64,000 nt of DNA from Cobetia sp. cqz5-12 (GTDB lineage: Bacteria; Pseudomonadota; Gammaproteobacteria; Pseudomonadales; Halomonadaceae). The stretch is from NCBI RefSeq assembly GCF_016495405.1, contig NZ_CP044522.1, positions 682,001 to 746,000 of the forward strand, written 5' to 3'. Position numbers and translations under genes: made by a program. Shown here piece by piece: positions 8,004-18,756 of this stretch (positions within the stretch are counted from its first letter, which is position 1; each line of letters starts with the position of its first letter). The notes beneath the pieces are model-generated. The model did not search any database and was not told the origin of the DNA. It worked only from the letters and a program-made list of their open reading frames with translations.

Positions 8004-9941
8004 ATGGCATTGTTACGACTGGAAAATCTTCAGCTGGCCTATGGCCATCACGTCTTGCTCAACGGGGCGGACCTTGTCGTCGAGCGCGGCGAGCGTCTGG
8101 CGCTCGTCGGCCGCAACGGCACCGGCAAGTCGACCCTGCTCAAGCTGATCACCGGCGAATTCCAGGCCGATGCCGGTGAGCTGTGGAAGGCGCCGGGTCT
8201 CAAGATCGGCGTGCTCTCGCAGGACCTGCCGGCCGCCGAAGGACGTACCATCTTCGATATCGTCGCTGAAGGCCTGCCGAAGGCGGGCGCGCTGCTGGCG
8301 GAATATCATCATCTGATCAGCGATCCCGAGCCGGACCTCAAGCGTCTCGAGCACGTGCAGGTCGCGCTGGAAAGCGTCGATGGCTGGCAGTTCCAGCAGC
8401 GTATCGATACCGTGCTGACCCGCCTGGGCCTGCCGGAAGATACCATGATGGAAGACCTGTCCGGCGGCTGGCGTCGTCGTGTCGCACTGGCGCGTGCTCT
8501 GGTGTCCGACCCGGACCTGCTGCTGCTCGATGAGCCGACCAACCATCTGGATCTCGATACCATCGCCTGGCTGGAAGAGCAGGTCGCGGCCTTCTCCGGT
8601 GCCGTGCTGTTCATCACCCACGACAGGGCCTTCCTGAAGCGCCTCGCAACCCAGATTCTGGAGCTGGACCGTGGTCGCCTCGGGCGTTATCCGGGCGACT
8701 ACGCCGCCTACCAGGCCCAGAAGCAGCACGAGATGGATGTCGAGGCCAAGGAGAACTCCGAGTTCGACAAGAAACTGGCCCAGGAAGAGACCTGGATCCG
8801 CCAGGGGGTCAAGGCGCGTCGTACCCGTAACGAAGGCCGTGTACGTGCGCTGGAGAAGATGCGTGCCGAGCGTGGTCAGCGGCGTGAAGTGCAGGGCCGT
8901 GCGCGTATCGCCGTCGACTCCGCCGAGCGTAGCGGCAAGCGGGTCGTGGAGCTGGAGAACGTCAGCTATCGCTACGACGAGGCGCAGGAGCAGTGGGTCA
9001 TCCGTGACTTGAGTGTCGAGATCCAGCGCGGCGACAAGGTCGGCCTGCTGGGGCGCAACGGTGCGGGCAAGACCACGCTGCTGCACATTCTGCTCGGTCA
9101 GCTGGAAGCCAGCGAAGGCAAGCGCATCGAAGGTACCAAGCTGCAGATCGCCTACTTCGATCAGCTGCGCAAGGGCCTGGACATGGAAGCCACCGTCTAC
9201 GACAACGTGGCGCGTGGCAGCGACCGTGTCACGGTCGGCGGGCGTGACATGCACGTGATGAGCTACCTGCAGAACTTCCTGTTCACGCCGGACCGCGCGC
9301 GTCAGCCGGTACGCTCCCTGTCAGGGGGCGAGTCCAACCGCCTGCTGCTGGCGCGTCTGTTCACCATGCCGGCCAACGTGCTGGTGCTCGATGAGCCGAC
9401 CAACGACCTGGATGTCGAGACACTGGAGCTGCTTGAAGAGCTGCTGCTCGACTTCGACGGCACCGTGCTGCTGGTCTCCCACGACCGTGCCTTCATGGAC
9501 AACGTGGTCACCAACATCCTTGCCTTCGAGGGCGACGGGGTCGTCAAGCCGTATGTCGGGGGCTACAGCGACTGGATACGTCAGGGCGGGCATCTGCCGC
9601 CGGCGCCGTGGGAAGTCGAGCGTGAGCGCGAGGAGAAGCACCGTCGTGATGCCCAGGCAGAAGACGAGCGCCGCAAGCGGGAGGCCGCCCAGGCGCAGCA
9701 GGCCAACAAGAAGGTCAAGCTGCCCTACAAGTTCCAGCGCGAGCTGGACCTGATTCCGGCGACCATCGAGAAGCTGGAAGCGGAGATCGCGACGCTGGAA
9801 GCCGAGATCGCGACGCCGGAGTTCTACACCGGGGATGCCAAGGCGGTGAAGAACACGCTGGAGAAGCTCAGCCACAAGCAGCAGGTGCTGGAAGAGACGA
9901 TGGAACGCTGGATGGAACTTGAAGCCATGCAGGAAGGCTGA
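8004..9941 (+). CDS. uup: ABC-F ATPase Uup
   Basis: This 645-residue soluble protein has two ABC ATPase domains and no membrane segments. The first domain has GRNGTGKST, LSGGWRRR and LLLLDEPTNHLD; the second has GRNGAGKTT, LSGGESNR and VLVLDEPTNDLD. Between them is a charged linker, and a C-terminal coiled coil follows residue 535 or so with repeated EKLEAEIATLEAEIA-like heptads, which matches the Uup branch of ABC-F proteins (structure-specific DNA binding, suppression of transposon excision, ribosome-related roles). ATG 8004 is chosen over an upstream in-frame TTG because it gives the family's normal N-terminus. Confidence 0.95.
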   Translation: MALLRLENLQLAYGHHVLLNGADLVVERGERLALVGRNGTGKSTLLKLITGEFQADAGELWKAPGLKIGVLSQDLPAAEGRTIFDIVAEGLPKAGALLAEYHHLISDPEPDLKRLEHVQVALESVDGWQFQQRIDTVLTRLGLPEDTMMEDLSGGWRRRVALARALVSDPDLLLLDEPTNHLDLDTIAWLEEQVAAFSGAVLFITHDRAFLKRLATQILELDRGRLGRYPGDYAAYQAQKQHEMDVEAKENSEFDKKLAQEETWIRQGVKARRTRNEGRVRALEKMRAERGQRREVQGRARIAVDSAERSGKRVVELENVSYRYDEAQEQWVIRDLSVEIQRGDKVGLLGRNGAGKTTLLHILLGQLEASEGKRIEGTKLQIAYFDQLRKGLDMEATVYDNVARGSDRVTVGGRDMHVMSYLQNFLFTPDRARQPVRSLSGGESNRLLLARLFTMPANVLVLDEPTNDLDVETLELLEELLLDFDGTVLLVSHDRAFMDNVVTNILAFEGDGVVKPYVGGYSDWIRQGGHLPPAPWEVEREREEKHRRDAQAEDERRKREAAQAQQANKKVKLPYKFQRELDLIPATIEKLEAEIATLEAEIATPEFYTGDAKAVKNTLEKLSHKQQVLEETMERWMELEAMQEG

Positions 9942-10001
9942 AGCCGCAAGTGACGATGCTTGAGGGCCGTGCCGTGCAGAAAGACTGTCAGGCAAACGCA
10001 C

Positions 10002-10030
10002 AAGAGGGCTGCCCATGGGCAGCCTTCTTG
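10002..10030. terminator. Bidirectional terminator between uup and the stress-protein gene
   Basis: AAGAGGGCTGCCC pairs with GGGCAGCCTTCTT with one G-T pair. It sits between two convergent genes. Confidence 0.8.
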
Positions 10031-10053
10031 TCGTTCCTCACCTGTCATTGACG

Positions 10054-10087
10054 TGAGGTGTCGTCTGGCATGAGGTGTCGTCTAGCC
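10054..10087. repeat. Two tandem 17-bp repeats downstream of the stress-protein gene
   Basis: Copies TGAGGTGTCGTCTGGCA at 10054-10070 and TGAGGTGTCGTCTAGCC at 10071-10087 are adjacent and differ at three bases. They lie between the terminator and the stop codon of the minus-strand universal stress protein gene. Confidence 0.85.
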
Positions 10088-10095
10088 GGCCGCCA

Positions 10096-10548
10096 TCATT
10101 CCTCGCTGTCATCCGCGCCGACGCGCACCGCCAGCACGTCGCACTGAGCGCCATGCAGGACACCCGTGGAGGTGGAGCCCAGCAGCAGCGCAAAGCCATG
10201 GCGACCATGCGAGCCGACCACGATCAGATCCACGTCGTGTTCGGCCGCGAAGCGATGAATCTCGCTATCCGGCATGCCGACCACCACGTACTGGTCTTCT
10301 GCGGCGATATCATGAGGGGAGGCGATCTCGCCAAGCCGTTCACGGGCGTGGGAATCCAGCTGGTCCTGGATGCTGGTCAGGTCCATCGGGATATCACCGC
10401 CATAGGCAAAGCCCAGCGGTTCCAGCGTATGGATGATGGAAATCTTGGCGCCGTTGCGCTTGGCGATCGGCAGTGCCCGCTCCAGCACCAGATGGGAATC
10501 CTTGGTCAGGTCGACAGCGACCAGTACATGCTTGTATTCGTTGCTCAT
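10096..10548 (-). CDS. Universal stress protein, UspA family, ATP-binding type
   Basis: This 150-residue cytoplasmic protein starts at ATG 10548 with MSNEYKHVLVAVDL. The C-terminal GSHGRHGFALLLGSTS is the G-2x-G-9x-G(S/T) nucleotide-binding motif of the ATP-binding UspA subgroup (FG type). Such proteins accumulate under stress and starvation. The start is supported by GAGG about eight bases upstream and by family length; the frame stays open for 65 further codons upstream without family resemblance. It is a single-gene unit with a terminator on its 3' side. Confidence 0.92.
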   Translation of the reverse strand: MSNEYKHVLVAVDLTKDSHLVLERALPIAKRNGAKISIIHTLEPLGFAYGGDIPMDLTSIQDQLDSHARERLGEIASPHDIAAEDQYVVVGMPDSEIHRFAAEHDVDLIVVGSHGRHGFALLLGSTSTGVLHGAQCDVLAVRVGADDSEE

Positions 10549-10757
10549 CCTGAGGTCCTCCCGCAGAGGTTGGCCATTCGAGTGGCGTCGTGCACCTGCT
10601 TCCATGCTAGGCTTGCCGCCCCCATGAACACAATGACTTACATCAACGTAATGGCAGTGCGTGGTACGCAACACTGCGGGGCTGCATAGCCTATCTTGCG
10701 CTTTCACGCCACGTCCTGCTTGATGAAACCCTTGAATAGACAACCGTTGGATAGACG

Positions 10758-11306
10758 ATGACGACTGCGCTGATCATCATTTTTGTCGTGCTGGCGATGC
10801 TGTCGCCGCTGACCTGGCTACGCCCCAGCAAACGCGAGACGCGCACTTCACTGGTCCGCAAGGCGGTGATCGCCGATGGCATGCGAGTGGATCTCAAGGC
10901 GCCGGCGCTTTCTGACGCGCCCAAGGGCATCGTCGGTTACCGCCGCCCCTGGCCGACCGAGCGCGATGTCACGCCCTTCATTCTGGTGCAGGATGAATGG
11001 GCCAGTGATGCGCTGCGTGAAGCGGTGCCGGGCTATCGCTGGCGCGAAGAGAGTCGCCTGGCGGATGACCCTGATGTCGCCGCGGCGCTGCTGCGCTTCA
11101 CGCGCACGCTGCCGGAGGATGCCCTGATGCTGGAGTCATCGCTCTCCGGCCTGACGCTGTGGTGGGGCGAGAGTCTGGATGTGGAAAGCTGTCACGACTG
11201 GCGGCGCGAATTCGAGGCCTTGCATGCGCTGTTGATCGACAAGGCGCCTATCTCGCACAAGCGTCGTCCGCTGGTGGGCACCGAGCCGAAGATGCCGGAC
11301 GCCTGA
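10758..11306 (+). CDS. Hypothetical membrane-anchored protein
   Basis: This protein of 182 residues has one N-terminal membrane segment (about residues 4-21, with positive charge after it) and a soluble, acidic domain containing GYRRPWPTERDVTPF, GYRWREE and WWGESLDV, rich in Trp and Arg. The first residues could be an uncleaved anchor. I do not recognise the family. It stands alone, with a strong terminator 30 bases downstream shared with the convergent slyA gene. Confidence 0.75.
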   Translation: MTTALIIIFVVLAMLSPLTWLRPSKRETRTSLVRKAVIADGMRVDLKAPALSDAPKGIVGYRRPWPTERDVTPFILVQDEWASDALREAVPGYRWREESRLADDPDVAAALLRFTRTLPEDALMLESSLSGLTLWWGESLDVESCHDWRREFEALHALLIDKAPISHKRRPLVGTEPKMPDA

Positions 11307-11332
11307 TCACGCGCCGCTCTCCCGCCTGCAGA

Positions 11333-11371
11333 AAAAAGCCCCCATCGAGTCACTCGATGGGGGCTTTTTCA
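11333..11371. terminator. Strong bidirectional terminator
   Basis: A 17-bp stem (AAAAAGCCCCCATCGAG with its complement) surrounds a TCA loop and is flanked by A and T runs, so it works on both strands. Confidence 0.9.
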
Positions 11372-11431
11372 TGTCTCGCTTGCGCTCATGTCCTGCTGGC
11401 GCGGCTGGCCATTTCCGGTCGGCATGTCGAG

Positions 11432-11923
11432 TCAGGCGCTCTCCGGCACCTTCTCGGAGATTTCCAGGCCATTGCGTTCCATGACACGCAGGCATTCACA
11501 GAATTGATCGACCTGCGCTTCGCTCAGGCCCTCGAGCATCTCGATGCGAGTCTGCTCGGCGATGGCATCGATCTTCTCGATCAGTGGCAGCGCCTTGCGG
11601 GTCAGGAAGATGCGCTTGGTGCGGCGGTCTTCCTCACAGGCACGGCGCTCGACCAGGCCCTGTTCGGTCAGTTGGTCCAGAGTGCGAACCAGCGACGGGG
11701 CTTCGATACCGATGGAGCGAGCCAGATCACATTGGGGCTGACCATCGCCCATGCGCCACAGGTGTACCAGCGTCATCCAGCGAGTCTGGGTCAGCCCTAG
11801 TGGGGACAGTCGCTGGTCCAGAATGGCGCGCCACAGGCGCGGCAGGCGGGAAAGCTTGAGTCCGATATCTTCATGCATGGATAGGTCGTCCGCTGAGTGC
11901 AAATGGGAAGGGGCTTTTGTCAT
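11432..11923 (-). CDS. slyA: MarR family transcriptional regulator SlyA
   Basis: This winged-helix dimeric regulator aligns well with E. coli SlyA: LSRLPRLWRAILDQRLSPLGLTQT, then the recognition region IGIEAPSLVRTLDQL and the wing CEEDRRTKRIFLT. SlyA proteins control virulence and stress genes, often by relieving H-NS silencing. The start is uncertain: TTG 11947, ATG 11923 and ATG 11878 are in frame. ATG 11878 would give the length of E. coli SlyA (about 144 residues), while ATG 11923 adds 15 residues; no option has a strong ribosome site. The gene is single and convergent with the hypothetical gene on its 3' side. Confidence 0.92.
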   Translation of the reverse strand: MTKAPSHLHSADDLSMHEDIGLKLSRLPRLWRAILDQRLSPLGLTQTRWMTLVHLWRMGDGQPQCDLARSIGIEAPSLVRTLDQLTEQGLVERRACEEDRRTKRIFLTRKALPLIEKIDAIAEQTRIEMLEGLSEAQVDQFCECLRVMERNGLEISEKVPESA

Positions 11924-12095
11924 TGGCACGCGTTCAGCATCACTCAAACCTGAATGAGACCGATTCCTTGTGCGCGCCGCCTTTCACATCAGCATGCTAG
12001 GCAGTCTGGATAATTACAAGCCTGCGAACGAATTTTACGTCCAACGTCGAGTAACTTGGCGTTCCCGCTTGCGGAGTGACTCATGATGGCGACTG

Positions 12096-13208
12096 TCACA
12101 AACCCGGAATCAGGTTGGTGATACGCCAGCCGGGGATACCGGGAGGCTGGCTGATGGTGCTGTCCGCCAGGGTTGCCAGCTGCGGATCATCGCTGACCAC
12201 GAAGCGCAGACTGCCGATGCGCTGTCCGTTCATCGTCTCGACATCGATGCGCCACTCGCCCTCGCTACCCTGCGGGAAGGCCGTCTTGTGCGTCCAGGCG
12301 CGGTAGCCTTCACTGCGTCCGCCGTTGATGTTCAGGGCGATGCGATCGACGACTTCACCGTCATGACGCCAGACATGGTAGACCTTCTCTGACAGGCCGC
12401 GCGGCGCGCGGATGGCCGTGAAGGCATAGAGGCCGCGGGCGGAGAGTTGCGCAGGCGTCAGCTGCATCTCGCCACGCGGTGCGCGCGCCGCGGTATCGAA
12501 GTCCGGCGACAGACTGCTGGCATTGATCCACAGCGTGGCGGGCGGAATCCAGGCGCGTGCCCCCCATGCGCCTACCCCGAGCATCACGCTGATGCCGATC
12601 ATCGCCAGACCGCCGACCACCCCACGCGCGATGCGCAGGTTGGCGACGCTGGGCAGTGCGAACAGGCTCATGGCGGCACAGGCGGCCAGCAGGCTCTCAC
12701 TCGTGGTCAGTTCCAGCAGCAAGGGCAGGGTGACCAGTACCACCACGAACACGCACAGGGCGTGGAAGCCGAAATACAGCCAGCGATGACGCTCGGCCAG
12801 CCGGTAGTAGAAGGGATCGAGAATCGACAGCAGGGTCGCGCCGCACAGCAGCAGCGTGAAGCCTGCCTGGCCGCTGGCCCAGTCGGTGGTCGCCAGGAAG
12901 AACGGCAGCGTGAAACACAGTGTCTCCTGCTGGATCAGCTGGGCCACGAAGGTCGCCAGCTTGCGGGGTAGGGCGTTCTGGCCGCGATGGCGGCGCAGAC
13001 GGCTCCACAGGCCTTCGGCGATCAGGATCAACCAGGCCAGCATCATGCCCAGCGCAAGCATGCCGCCCAGCCATTGCTGACGATTGACGAGGAAGAAACT
13101 GCAGATGCCGGCGGCGAAGCCGATGGGCGGCCATAGCCAGTGCCAGCGCTTGGTGCGTTCGACAAGGCCGGTCAGGCGCAGATACAGGGCGGTGAGAGTG
13201 CTGCTCAT
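12096..13208 (-). CDS. DUF5924 / DUF2914 membrane protein
   Basis: The 370-residue protein has about seven to eight membrane segments in residues 20-240, then a periplasmic C-terminal domain with YHVWRHDGEVVDRIAL, GYRAWTHKTAF and GEWRIDVETMNGQRIG. That last part matches my memory of DUF2914 domains (often found beside envelope or polysaccharide genes), and the membrane part matches DUF5924. Function is unknown; an envelope role is likely. It starts at ATG 13208, facing away from fadB, with a 444-base region between them. Confidence 0.8.
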   Translation of the reverse strand: MSSTLTALYLRLTGLVERTKRWHWLWPPIGFAAGICSFFLVNRQQWLGGMLALGMMLAWLILIAEGLWSRLRRHRGQNALPRKLATFVAQLIQQETLCFTLPFFLATTDWASGQAGFTLLLCGATLLSILDPFYYRLAERHRWLYFGFHALCVFVVVLVTLPLLLELTTSESLLAACAAMSLFALPSVANLRIARGVVGGLAMIGISVMLGVGAWGARAWIPPATLWINASSLSPDFDTAARAPRGEMQLTPAQLSARGLYAFTAIRAPRGLSEKVYHVWRHDGEVVDRIALNINGGRSEGYRAWTHKTAFPQGSEGEWRIDVETMNGQRIGSLRFVVSDDPQLATLADSTISQPPGIPGWRITNLIPGL

Positions 13209-13462
13209 GAAAGCATGATATCGATGAGGCCTTTGAAAGCCTGCTGGCGCGCGAGGGAGTGTCGCGGCCAGCCTGCGGGTTGGGAAAGCGTTCAGGGTAA
13301 CGCGGCTGCCTTGCGCGGTGTAGCGTCGATCTTTGCCTACATCGGCTGTCGATGGCCTGCGCCAGTCAGCCCAGGCCAGTATACAGACGCCCCGTGACCC
13401 CCGACCTTTCGCTAATGTCCGCAGGCTTGATCTTTGTCCGTCACTGGCCCAAGCTGGCTGTA

Positions 13463-13480
13463 TTCAAACGCTTGTATGAA
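13463..13480 (+). promoter_or_regulatory. Candidate fatty-acid regulator operator (PsrA-like) upstream of fadBA
   Basis: The 18-base imperfect palindrome TTCAAACGCTTGTATGAA matches in six of nine symmetric positions. It resembles, from memory, sites of the TetR-type regulator PsrA, and shares TTCAAAC and TGT with a similarly placed site before fadE (58577-58594). Confidence 0.4.
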
Positions 13481-13523
13481 GCGCTGTGATGAGAGATGAC
13501 TCTTGCGCGGTGCCTCTGGAAGC

Positions 13524-13559
13524 GGCGAGTCCGGCGAGTCCGGCGAGTCCGGCGAGTCC
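13524..13559 (+). repeat. Four perfect 9-bp tandem repeats
   Basis: GGCGAGTCC is repeated four times without change, about 95 bases before the fadB start codon, in the presumed 5' leader. Confidence 0.95.
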
Positions 13560-13652
13560 GGTGACCAACGCCCTCATGGCCAACGCCCAAATGGCAGTGA
13601 CCATCGAGCGTCGGGCAGCCCCTTCACCTCTTTCTCTTGTGGAGATCCGTGG

Positions 13653-15803
13653 ATGATCTATTCAGGCAAAACGCTAACCGTCGAGGCCAACCAGGACGCC
13701 ATTGCCCTGTTGACCCTCGATCTTGAAGGCGAATCGGTCAACAAGCTGGCCAGCTATGTGCTCAAGGAGCTGGGAGAGGCGGTCGAGGCCATCCAGGCGA
13801 CGGCCGATCTCAAGGGGCTGGTCATCCGCTCCGCCAAGGAGGCGTTCGTGGTCGGTGCCGACATCACCGAGTTCCATCAGATGTTCGAGAAGGATGAAGC
13901 CTTCCTCATCGACATGAACATGAACATCCATGGCATCTTCAATGCCATCGAGGACCTGCCGTTCCCCACCGTCACTGCCATCAATGGGCTGGCGCTGGGC
14001 GGCGGCTGCGAGATCACCCTGACCACCGATTTCCGGGTCATGGCCGACAGCGCCAAGATCGGCCTGCCGGAAACCAAGCTCGGCATCATCCCGGGCTGGG
14101 CGGGTTGTGTACGCCTGCCACGCCTGATCGGGGCAGACAACGCCATCGAGTGGATCTGTGGCGGTACCGAGAACCGTGCCGACAAGGCGCTGGCAGTGGG
14201 CGCCGTCGATGCCGTCCTGCCGGTGGCCGAGTTGGACGCTGCGGCACTCGACATTCTGGCGCGTGCCAATGCCGGCGAGCTGGACTATCAGGCGCGTCGC
14301 CTCGAGAAGACCTCGCCGCTCAAGCTCAATGCCATCGAGCAGATGATGGCCTTCGAGACCGCCAAGGGCTTCGTGGCCGGCAAGGCCGGCCCGCATTATC
14401 CGGCACCGGTGGAGGCCATCAAGGTCATCCAGAAGGGCGCGGGGGAATCGCGTGAGCGTGCCCAGGCCATCGAGGCCAAGACCTTCGCCAGGATGGCGCT
14501 GACCGACGTGGCCTTCAATCTGGTTGGCCTGTTCATGAACGATCAGGTGGTCAAGAAGAAAGCCAAGGGTTACGAGAAGCAGGCCAGCGAGATCAAGCAG
14601 GCCGCCGTGCTGGGGGCCGGTATCATGGGCGGCGGTATCGCCTATCAGAGCGCCAGCAAGGGCACGCCGATCCTGATGAAGGACATCAACGGCGAGGCCA
14701 TCGAACTGGGCCTGAAGGAAGCACGCAAGCTGTTCGGCAAAGGCGTCGAGCGCGGCAAGCTGACCACTGAAAAGATGGCGCAGGGCCTGTCCAACATTCG
14801 CCCGACGCTGTCCTACGGTGACTTCGGCAATGTGGACCTGGTCGTCGAGGCGGTGGTCGAGAATCCCAAGGTCAAGGCCTCGGTGCTGGCCGAACTCGAG
14901 GACAACGTCGCCGAGGACGCCATCCTGACCTCCAACACCTCGACCATCTCCATCACGCGGCTGGCCGAATCGCTCAAGCGCCCCGAGAACTTCTGTGGCA
15001 TGCACTTCTTCAACCCGGTGCACCGCATGCCGCTGGTCGAGGTCATCCGTGGCGAGAAGTCCAGCGATGCGGCCATCGCCGCGACCGTCGCCTATGCCCG
15101 CCAGATGGGCAAGACGCCGATCGTCGTCAACGACTGCCCGGGCTTTTTGGTCAACCGCGTGCTGTTCCCCTATTTCGGTGGTTTCAGCCTGCTGGTCGAG
15201 AAGGGCGCCGACTATCAGCGCGTCGACAAGGTGATGGAGAAGTTCGGCTGGCCGATGGGCCCGGCCTACCTGCTGGATGTGGTCGGCATGGATACCGCGG
15301 TGCACGCCAATGCCGTGATGGCGGAAGGTTTCCCGGACCGCATGGCGCGTGAAGGCAAGACGGCCATCCAGGTGATGTACGACAACAAGCGCCTCGGCCA
15401 GAAGAATGATCTGGGCTTCTACCGCTACGAGGAAGACCGCAAGGGCAAGCCGAAGAAGCTGGCGGACGATGAGGCTCAGGCGCTGGTGGCCCAGGTCGTC
15501 AGCGAGACGCGCGAGTTCTCCGATGAAGACATCATCGCGCGCATGATGGTGCCGCTGTGCATGGAAACCATTCGCTGCCTGGAAGACGGCATCGTCGGTA
15601 CGGCGGCCGAGGCCGACATGGCCTTGATCTACGGCATCGGTTTCCCGCCGTTCCGTGGTGGCGCGCTTCGCTACGTCGATGCCATGGGCGTGGCCGAGTT
15701 CGTCGCGCTGGCCGACAGCCTGGCCGATGAGCTGGGGCCGCTGTATCGCCCGACCGAGGCGCTGCGCGAGCGCGCCAAGCGTGGCGACGCCTTCTACTCC
15801 TGA
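13653..15803 (+). CDS. fadB: Fatty acid oxidation complex alpha subunit FadB
   Basis: This 716-residue multifunctional enzyme (enoyl-CoA hydratase, 3-hydroxyacyl-CoA dehydrogenase and associated isomerase/epimerase activities) forms the beta-oxidation complex with FadA. The N-terminal crotonase domain has VGADITEF and [11 protein letters not shown] (oxyanion hole) and the catalytic-region [12 protein letters not shown]. The NAD-binding domain follows from about residue 315 with [12 protein letters not shown], then [14 protein letters not shown] and NRVLFPYF of the dehydrogenase. Length matches FadB (E. coli 729, Pseudomonas about 715). ATG 13653 has GGAG about nine bases upstream. fadA follows after 93 bases on the same strand. 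Confidence 0.97.
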   Translation: MIYSGKTLTVEANQDAIALLTLDLEGESVNKLASYVLKELGEAVEAIQATADLKGLVIRSAKEAFVVGADITEFHQMFEKDEAFLIDMNMNIHGIFNAIEDLPFPTVTAINGLALGGGCEITLTTDFRVMADSAKIGLPETKLGIIPGWAGCVRLPRLIGADNAIEWICGGTENRADKALAVGAVDAVLPVAELDAAALDILARANAGELDYQARRLEKTSPLKLNAIEQMMAFETAKGFVAGKAGPHYPAPVEAIKVIQKGAGESRERAQAIEAKTFARMALTDVAFNLVGLFMNDQVVKKKAKGYEKQASEIKQAAVLGAGIMGGGIAYQSASKGTPILMKDINGEAIELGLKEARKLFGKGVERGKLTTEKMAQGLSNIRPTLSYGDFGNVDLVVEAVVENPKVKASVLAELEDNVAEDAILTSNTSTISITRLAESLKRPENFCGMHFFNPVHRMPLVEVIRGEKSSDAAIAATVAYARQMGKTPIVVNDCPGFLVNRVLFPYFGGFSLLVEKGADYQRVDKVMEKFGWPMGPAYLLDVVGMDTAVHANAVMAEGFPDRMAREGKTAIQVMYDNKRLGQKNDLGFYRYEEDRKGKPKKLADDEAQALVAQVVSETREFSDEDIIARMMVPLCMETIRCLEDGIVGTAAEADMALIYGIGFPPFRGGALRYVDAMGVAEFVALADSLADELGPLYRPTEALRERAKRGDAFYS

Positions 15804-15884
15804 GCCTTTGATGGCTGAGCGCCCGAGTGGCCGCCAGCACTATCCGACCAGAATTTTCGGCCCTCGCGACAGCGGGGGCCATGA

Positions 15885-17075
<1,191 letters not shown>

Positions 17076-17131
17076 ACGTCAGCGACTTCGGTCAGCGTTT
17101 TCGATAAGCGATCAGACCTCGCTGATACCTC

Positions 17132-17162
17132 AAGCGGCATGTCTTCGGACATGCCGCTTTTT
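17132..17162 (+). terminator. Terminator of fadBA
   Basis: AAGCGGCATGTC pairs with GACATGCCGCTT around a TTCG tetraloop, followed by TTT. Confidence 0.9.
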
Positions 17163-17278
17163 CGTTGGCAGGCTTTTGTCTGGAAACGAGAAGGGCAGCG
17201 CAGTATCGTGGCAGTGGGCGATCAAGCGTGACGTCGCCCCGGGCTTGATGATTGAGGTTACGCGAGGGAGTCGCATCG

Positions 17279-18211
17279 ATGGACTGGAATCATGTCGAGC
17301 AGGATCTGCCGTGCGCCACGCCGCCCAGACCCTTGCCACACCCCCTGACCTTCCGATTGCCGGCAGGCAGTATTGATTGTCACCTGCACCTGTTTGGTGA
17401 CCCGGTGCGTTACCCATTGGCGGCGGACAGAACCTATGATCCGGCCCCCGTGGGGCTCAATGAAGCACTCGAGATGCATCATGCACTGGGCGCCAGCCAC
17501 GGCGTGCTGATACAGCCCAGTGTCTATGGCTATGACAATCGCCTGCTATGCGACAGCCTGCAGAGCTGTCGTGAGCGTGGGCTGGATTACCGTGGCGTGG
17601 CGGTTGTCACGCCCGACATCAGTGATGCTGAGCTTGAGCGACTCTCCGAGCTGGGTGTCTGTGGTGTTCGCCTCAACCTGATCTTCGCTGGCGGGTTGCG
17701 CTGGCGTGATGTGGTGCTGCTGGCGGATCGCCTGGCACGCTTCAAGTGGCATCTGGAATGCCTGATCGATGTCTCGACCTTCCGTGACATGGAAGCGCGC
17801 TTAGGCAGCTTGCCGGTGCCGGTGGTGATCGACCATATGGGCCATCTGGCAGCCACGCGTGGCCCTGAATGTCCCGGCTTTGCCGCGCTGTGTCGATTGC
17901 TCAAGCAGGGGCGCACCTGGGTCAAGCTGTCGGCGCCTTACCGGTTGACCACGCGTGGTCGCTTGCCTTACTCCGATGTCACGGCGCTGGTGCGGGCGCT
18001 GGTGGCGGCCAATCCGGAGCGCGTCGTGTGGGGCAGTGACTGGCCACATCCCTATATCGGCGTCGAGATGCCGGAAGAGGACACCCTGGCCGAGCTGATG
18101 CAGCGCTGGTTGCCGGAGCGCGAGATGCGCGAGAGGATCTTCCGCGACAATCCGCGCAAGCTTTATGGCTACAAGGCCTTCGTGAAGTCCAAGGCGGATG
18201 CGGCGCACTGA
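17279..18211 (+). CDS. Amidohydrolase family protein (PF04909, LigI-like)
   Basis: This 310-residue TIM-barrel metal-dependent hydrolase has the first-strand metal motif IDCHLHLFG, a later VVIDHMGH, and VVWGSDWPHP with the catalytic Asp near the C-terminus. This set is typical of amidohydrolase-2 members related to 2-pyrone-4,6-dicarboxylate lactonase and galactarolactone isomerases; substrates in this group are mostly carboxylate lactones, but the actual substrate cannot be read from the sequence. ATG 17279 is preceded by GAGGGAG at eight bases and preferred to TTG 17252. It appears to be a separate unit after the fadBA terminator. Confidence 0.85.
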   Translation: MDWNHVEQDLPCATPPRPLPHPLTFRLPAGSIDCHLHLFGDPVRYPLAADRTYDPAPVGLNEALEMHHALGASHGVLIQPSVYGYDNRLLCDSLQSCRERGLDYRGVAVVTPDISDAELERLSELGVCGVRLNLIFAGGLRWRDVVLLADRLARFKWHLECLIDVSTFRDMEARLGSLPVPVVIDHMGHLAATRGPECPGFAALCRLLKQGRTWVKLSAPYRLTTRGRLPYSDVTALVRALVAANPERVVWGSDWPHPYIGVEMPEEDTLAELMQRWLPEREMRERIFRDNPRKLYGYKAFVKSKADAAH

Positions 18212-18294
18212 GCGAAGAGTTGCCCGCTTGCAGGGCGCAATTGAGGGACGCGGCGTCACTCGTATCAGCCGCATAAGGCACATGAGTCGAATGA

Positions 18295-18332
18295 CAAGAC
18301 GCCCCCATCAGCCTGCTGGTGGGGGCGTCTTG
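18295..18332. terminator. Bidirectional terminator
   Basis: CAAGACGCCCCCATCAGC pairs with GCTGGTGGGGGCGTCTTG with one G-T pair, between convergent genes. Confidence 0.85.
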
Positions 18333-18384
18333 ATGATTGGCGAGGGAAGCCGAGGAGAAAGACAGGCGAGGAGGCGCGCAGCGC

Positions 18385-18735
18385 CTAGCGGGTCTGGAAG
18401 GCCACGCGCGTGCCATGGGCCAGCAGGCTGGCATTGTCGGTCGGCGTCGTGGGCAGGCCGATCATCTCATCCTGCACTTCCGCCCAGGTCTGCACGCCGT
18501 GGGTCAGCCCCAGCGGCAACAGCAGGCGGCTGATCCACTGGGTGCCGGTGAAACGCAGGGACTGGCCGCTGTCATCGACCAGGCGACTGATGCCAGCGGC
18601 GTGATGCAGGCGGACCACATGAAGCCCCTGATCCAGCGTCTGCACTTCCACTGTCAGGGTATTGCCTGCGGCGAGCCACCGCCGCAGGGTCTCGACGTCG
18701 ACGGCTTCGTCAAGCGTGCTGGAGGAAGTCTGCAT
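18385..18735 (-). CDS. DUF6482 family protein
   Basis: This 116-residue soluble protein starts at ATG 18735 after GGGAGA. It has a helical N-terminus (VETLRRWLAAG) followed by strands VEVQTLDQGLHVVRL and ends with HGTRVAFQTR. I recognise it as the small DUF6482 type common in Halomonas and Pseudomonas relatives; function unknown. It lies 21 bases after holA on the same strand, so it is probably the last gene of the leuS-lptE-holA unit. Confidence 0.75.
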   Translation of the reverse strand: MQTSSSTLDEAVDVETLRRWLAAGNTLTVEVQTLDQGLHVVRLHHAAGISRLVDDSGQSLRFTGTQWISRLLLPLGLTHGVQTWAEVQDEMIGLPTTPTDNASLLAHGTRVAFQTR

Positions 18736-18756
18736 GCGTTCTCCCGGGTGTCTGAA

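Larger units (their letters stand above)
13209..13652. other. Intergenic region upstream of fadBA
   Basis: These 444 bases separate two divergent genes. They hold a dyad at 13463-13480 that could be a fatty-acid-regulator operator and four 9-base tandem repeats at 13524-13559. An open frame from 13503 joins fadB in frame, but it is made of the repeats plus low-complexity sequence and is not family-like. I see no RNA gene. Confidence 0.6.

Noticed and set aside
13503..13652. In-frame N-terminal extension of FadB with GES repeats
   Set aside because: The extension is encoded by the 9-bp tandem repeats and low-complexity sequence, has no family counterpart, and the ATG at 13653 has a ribosome site and gives the FadB N-terminus.
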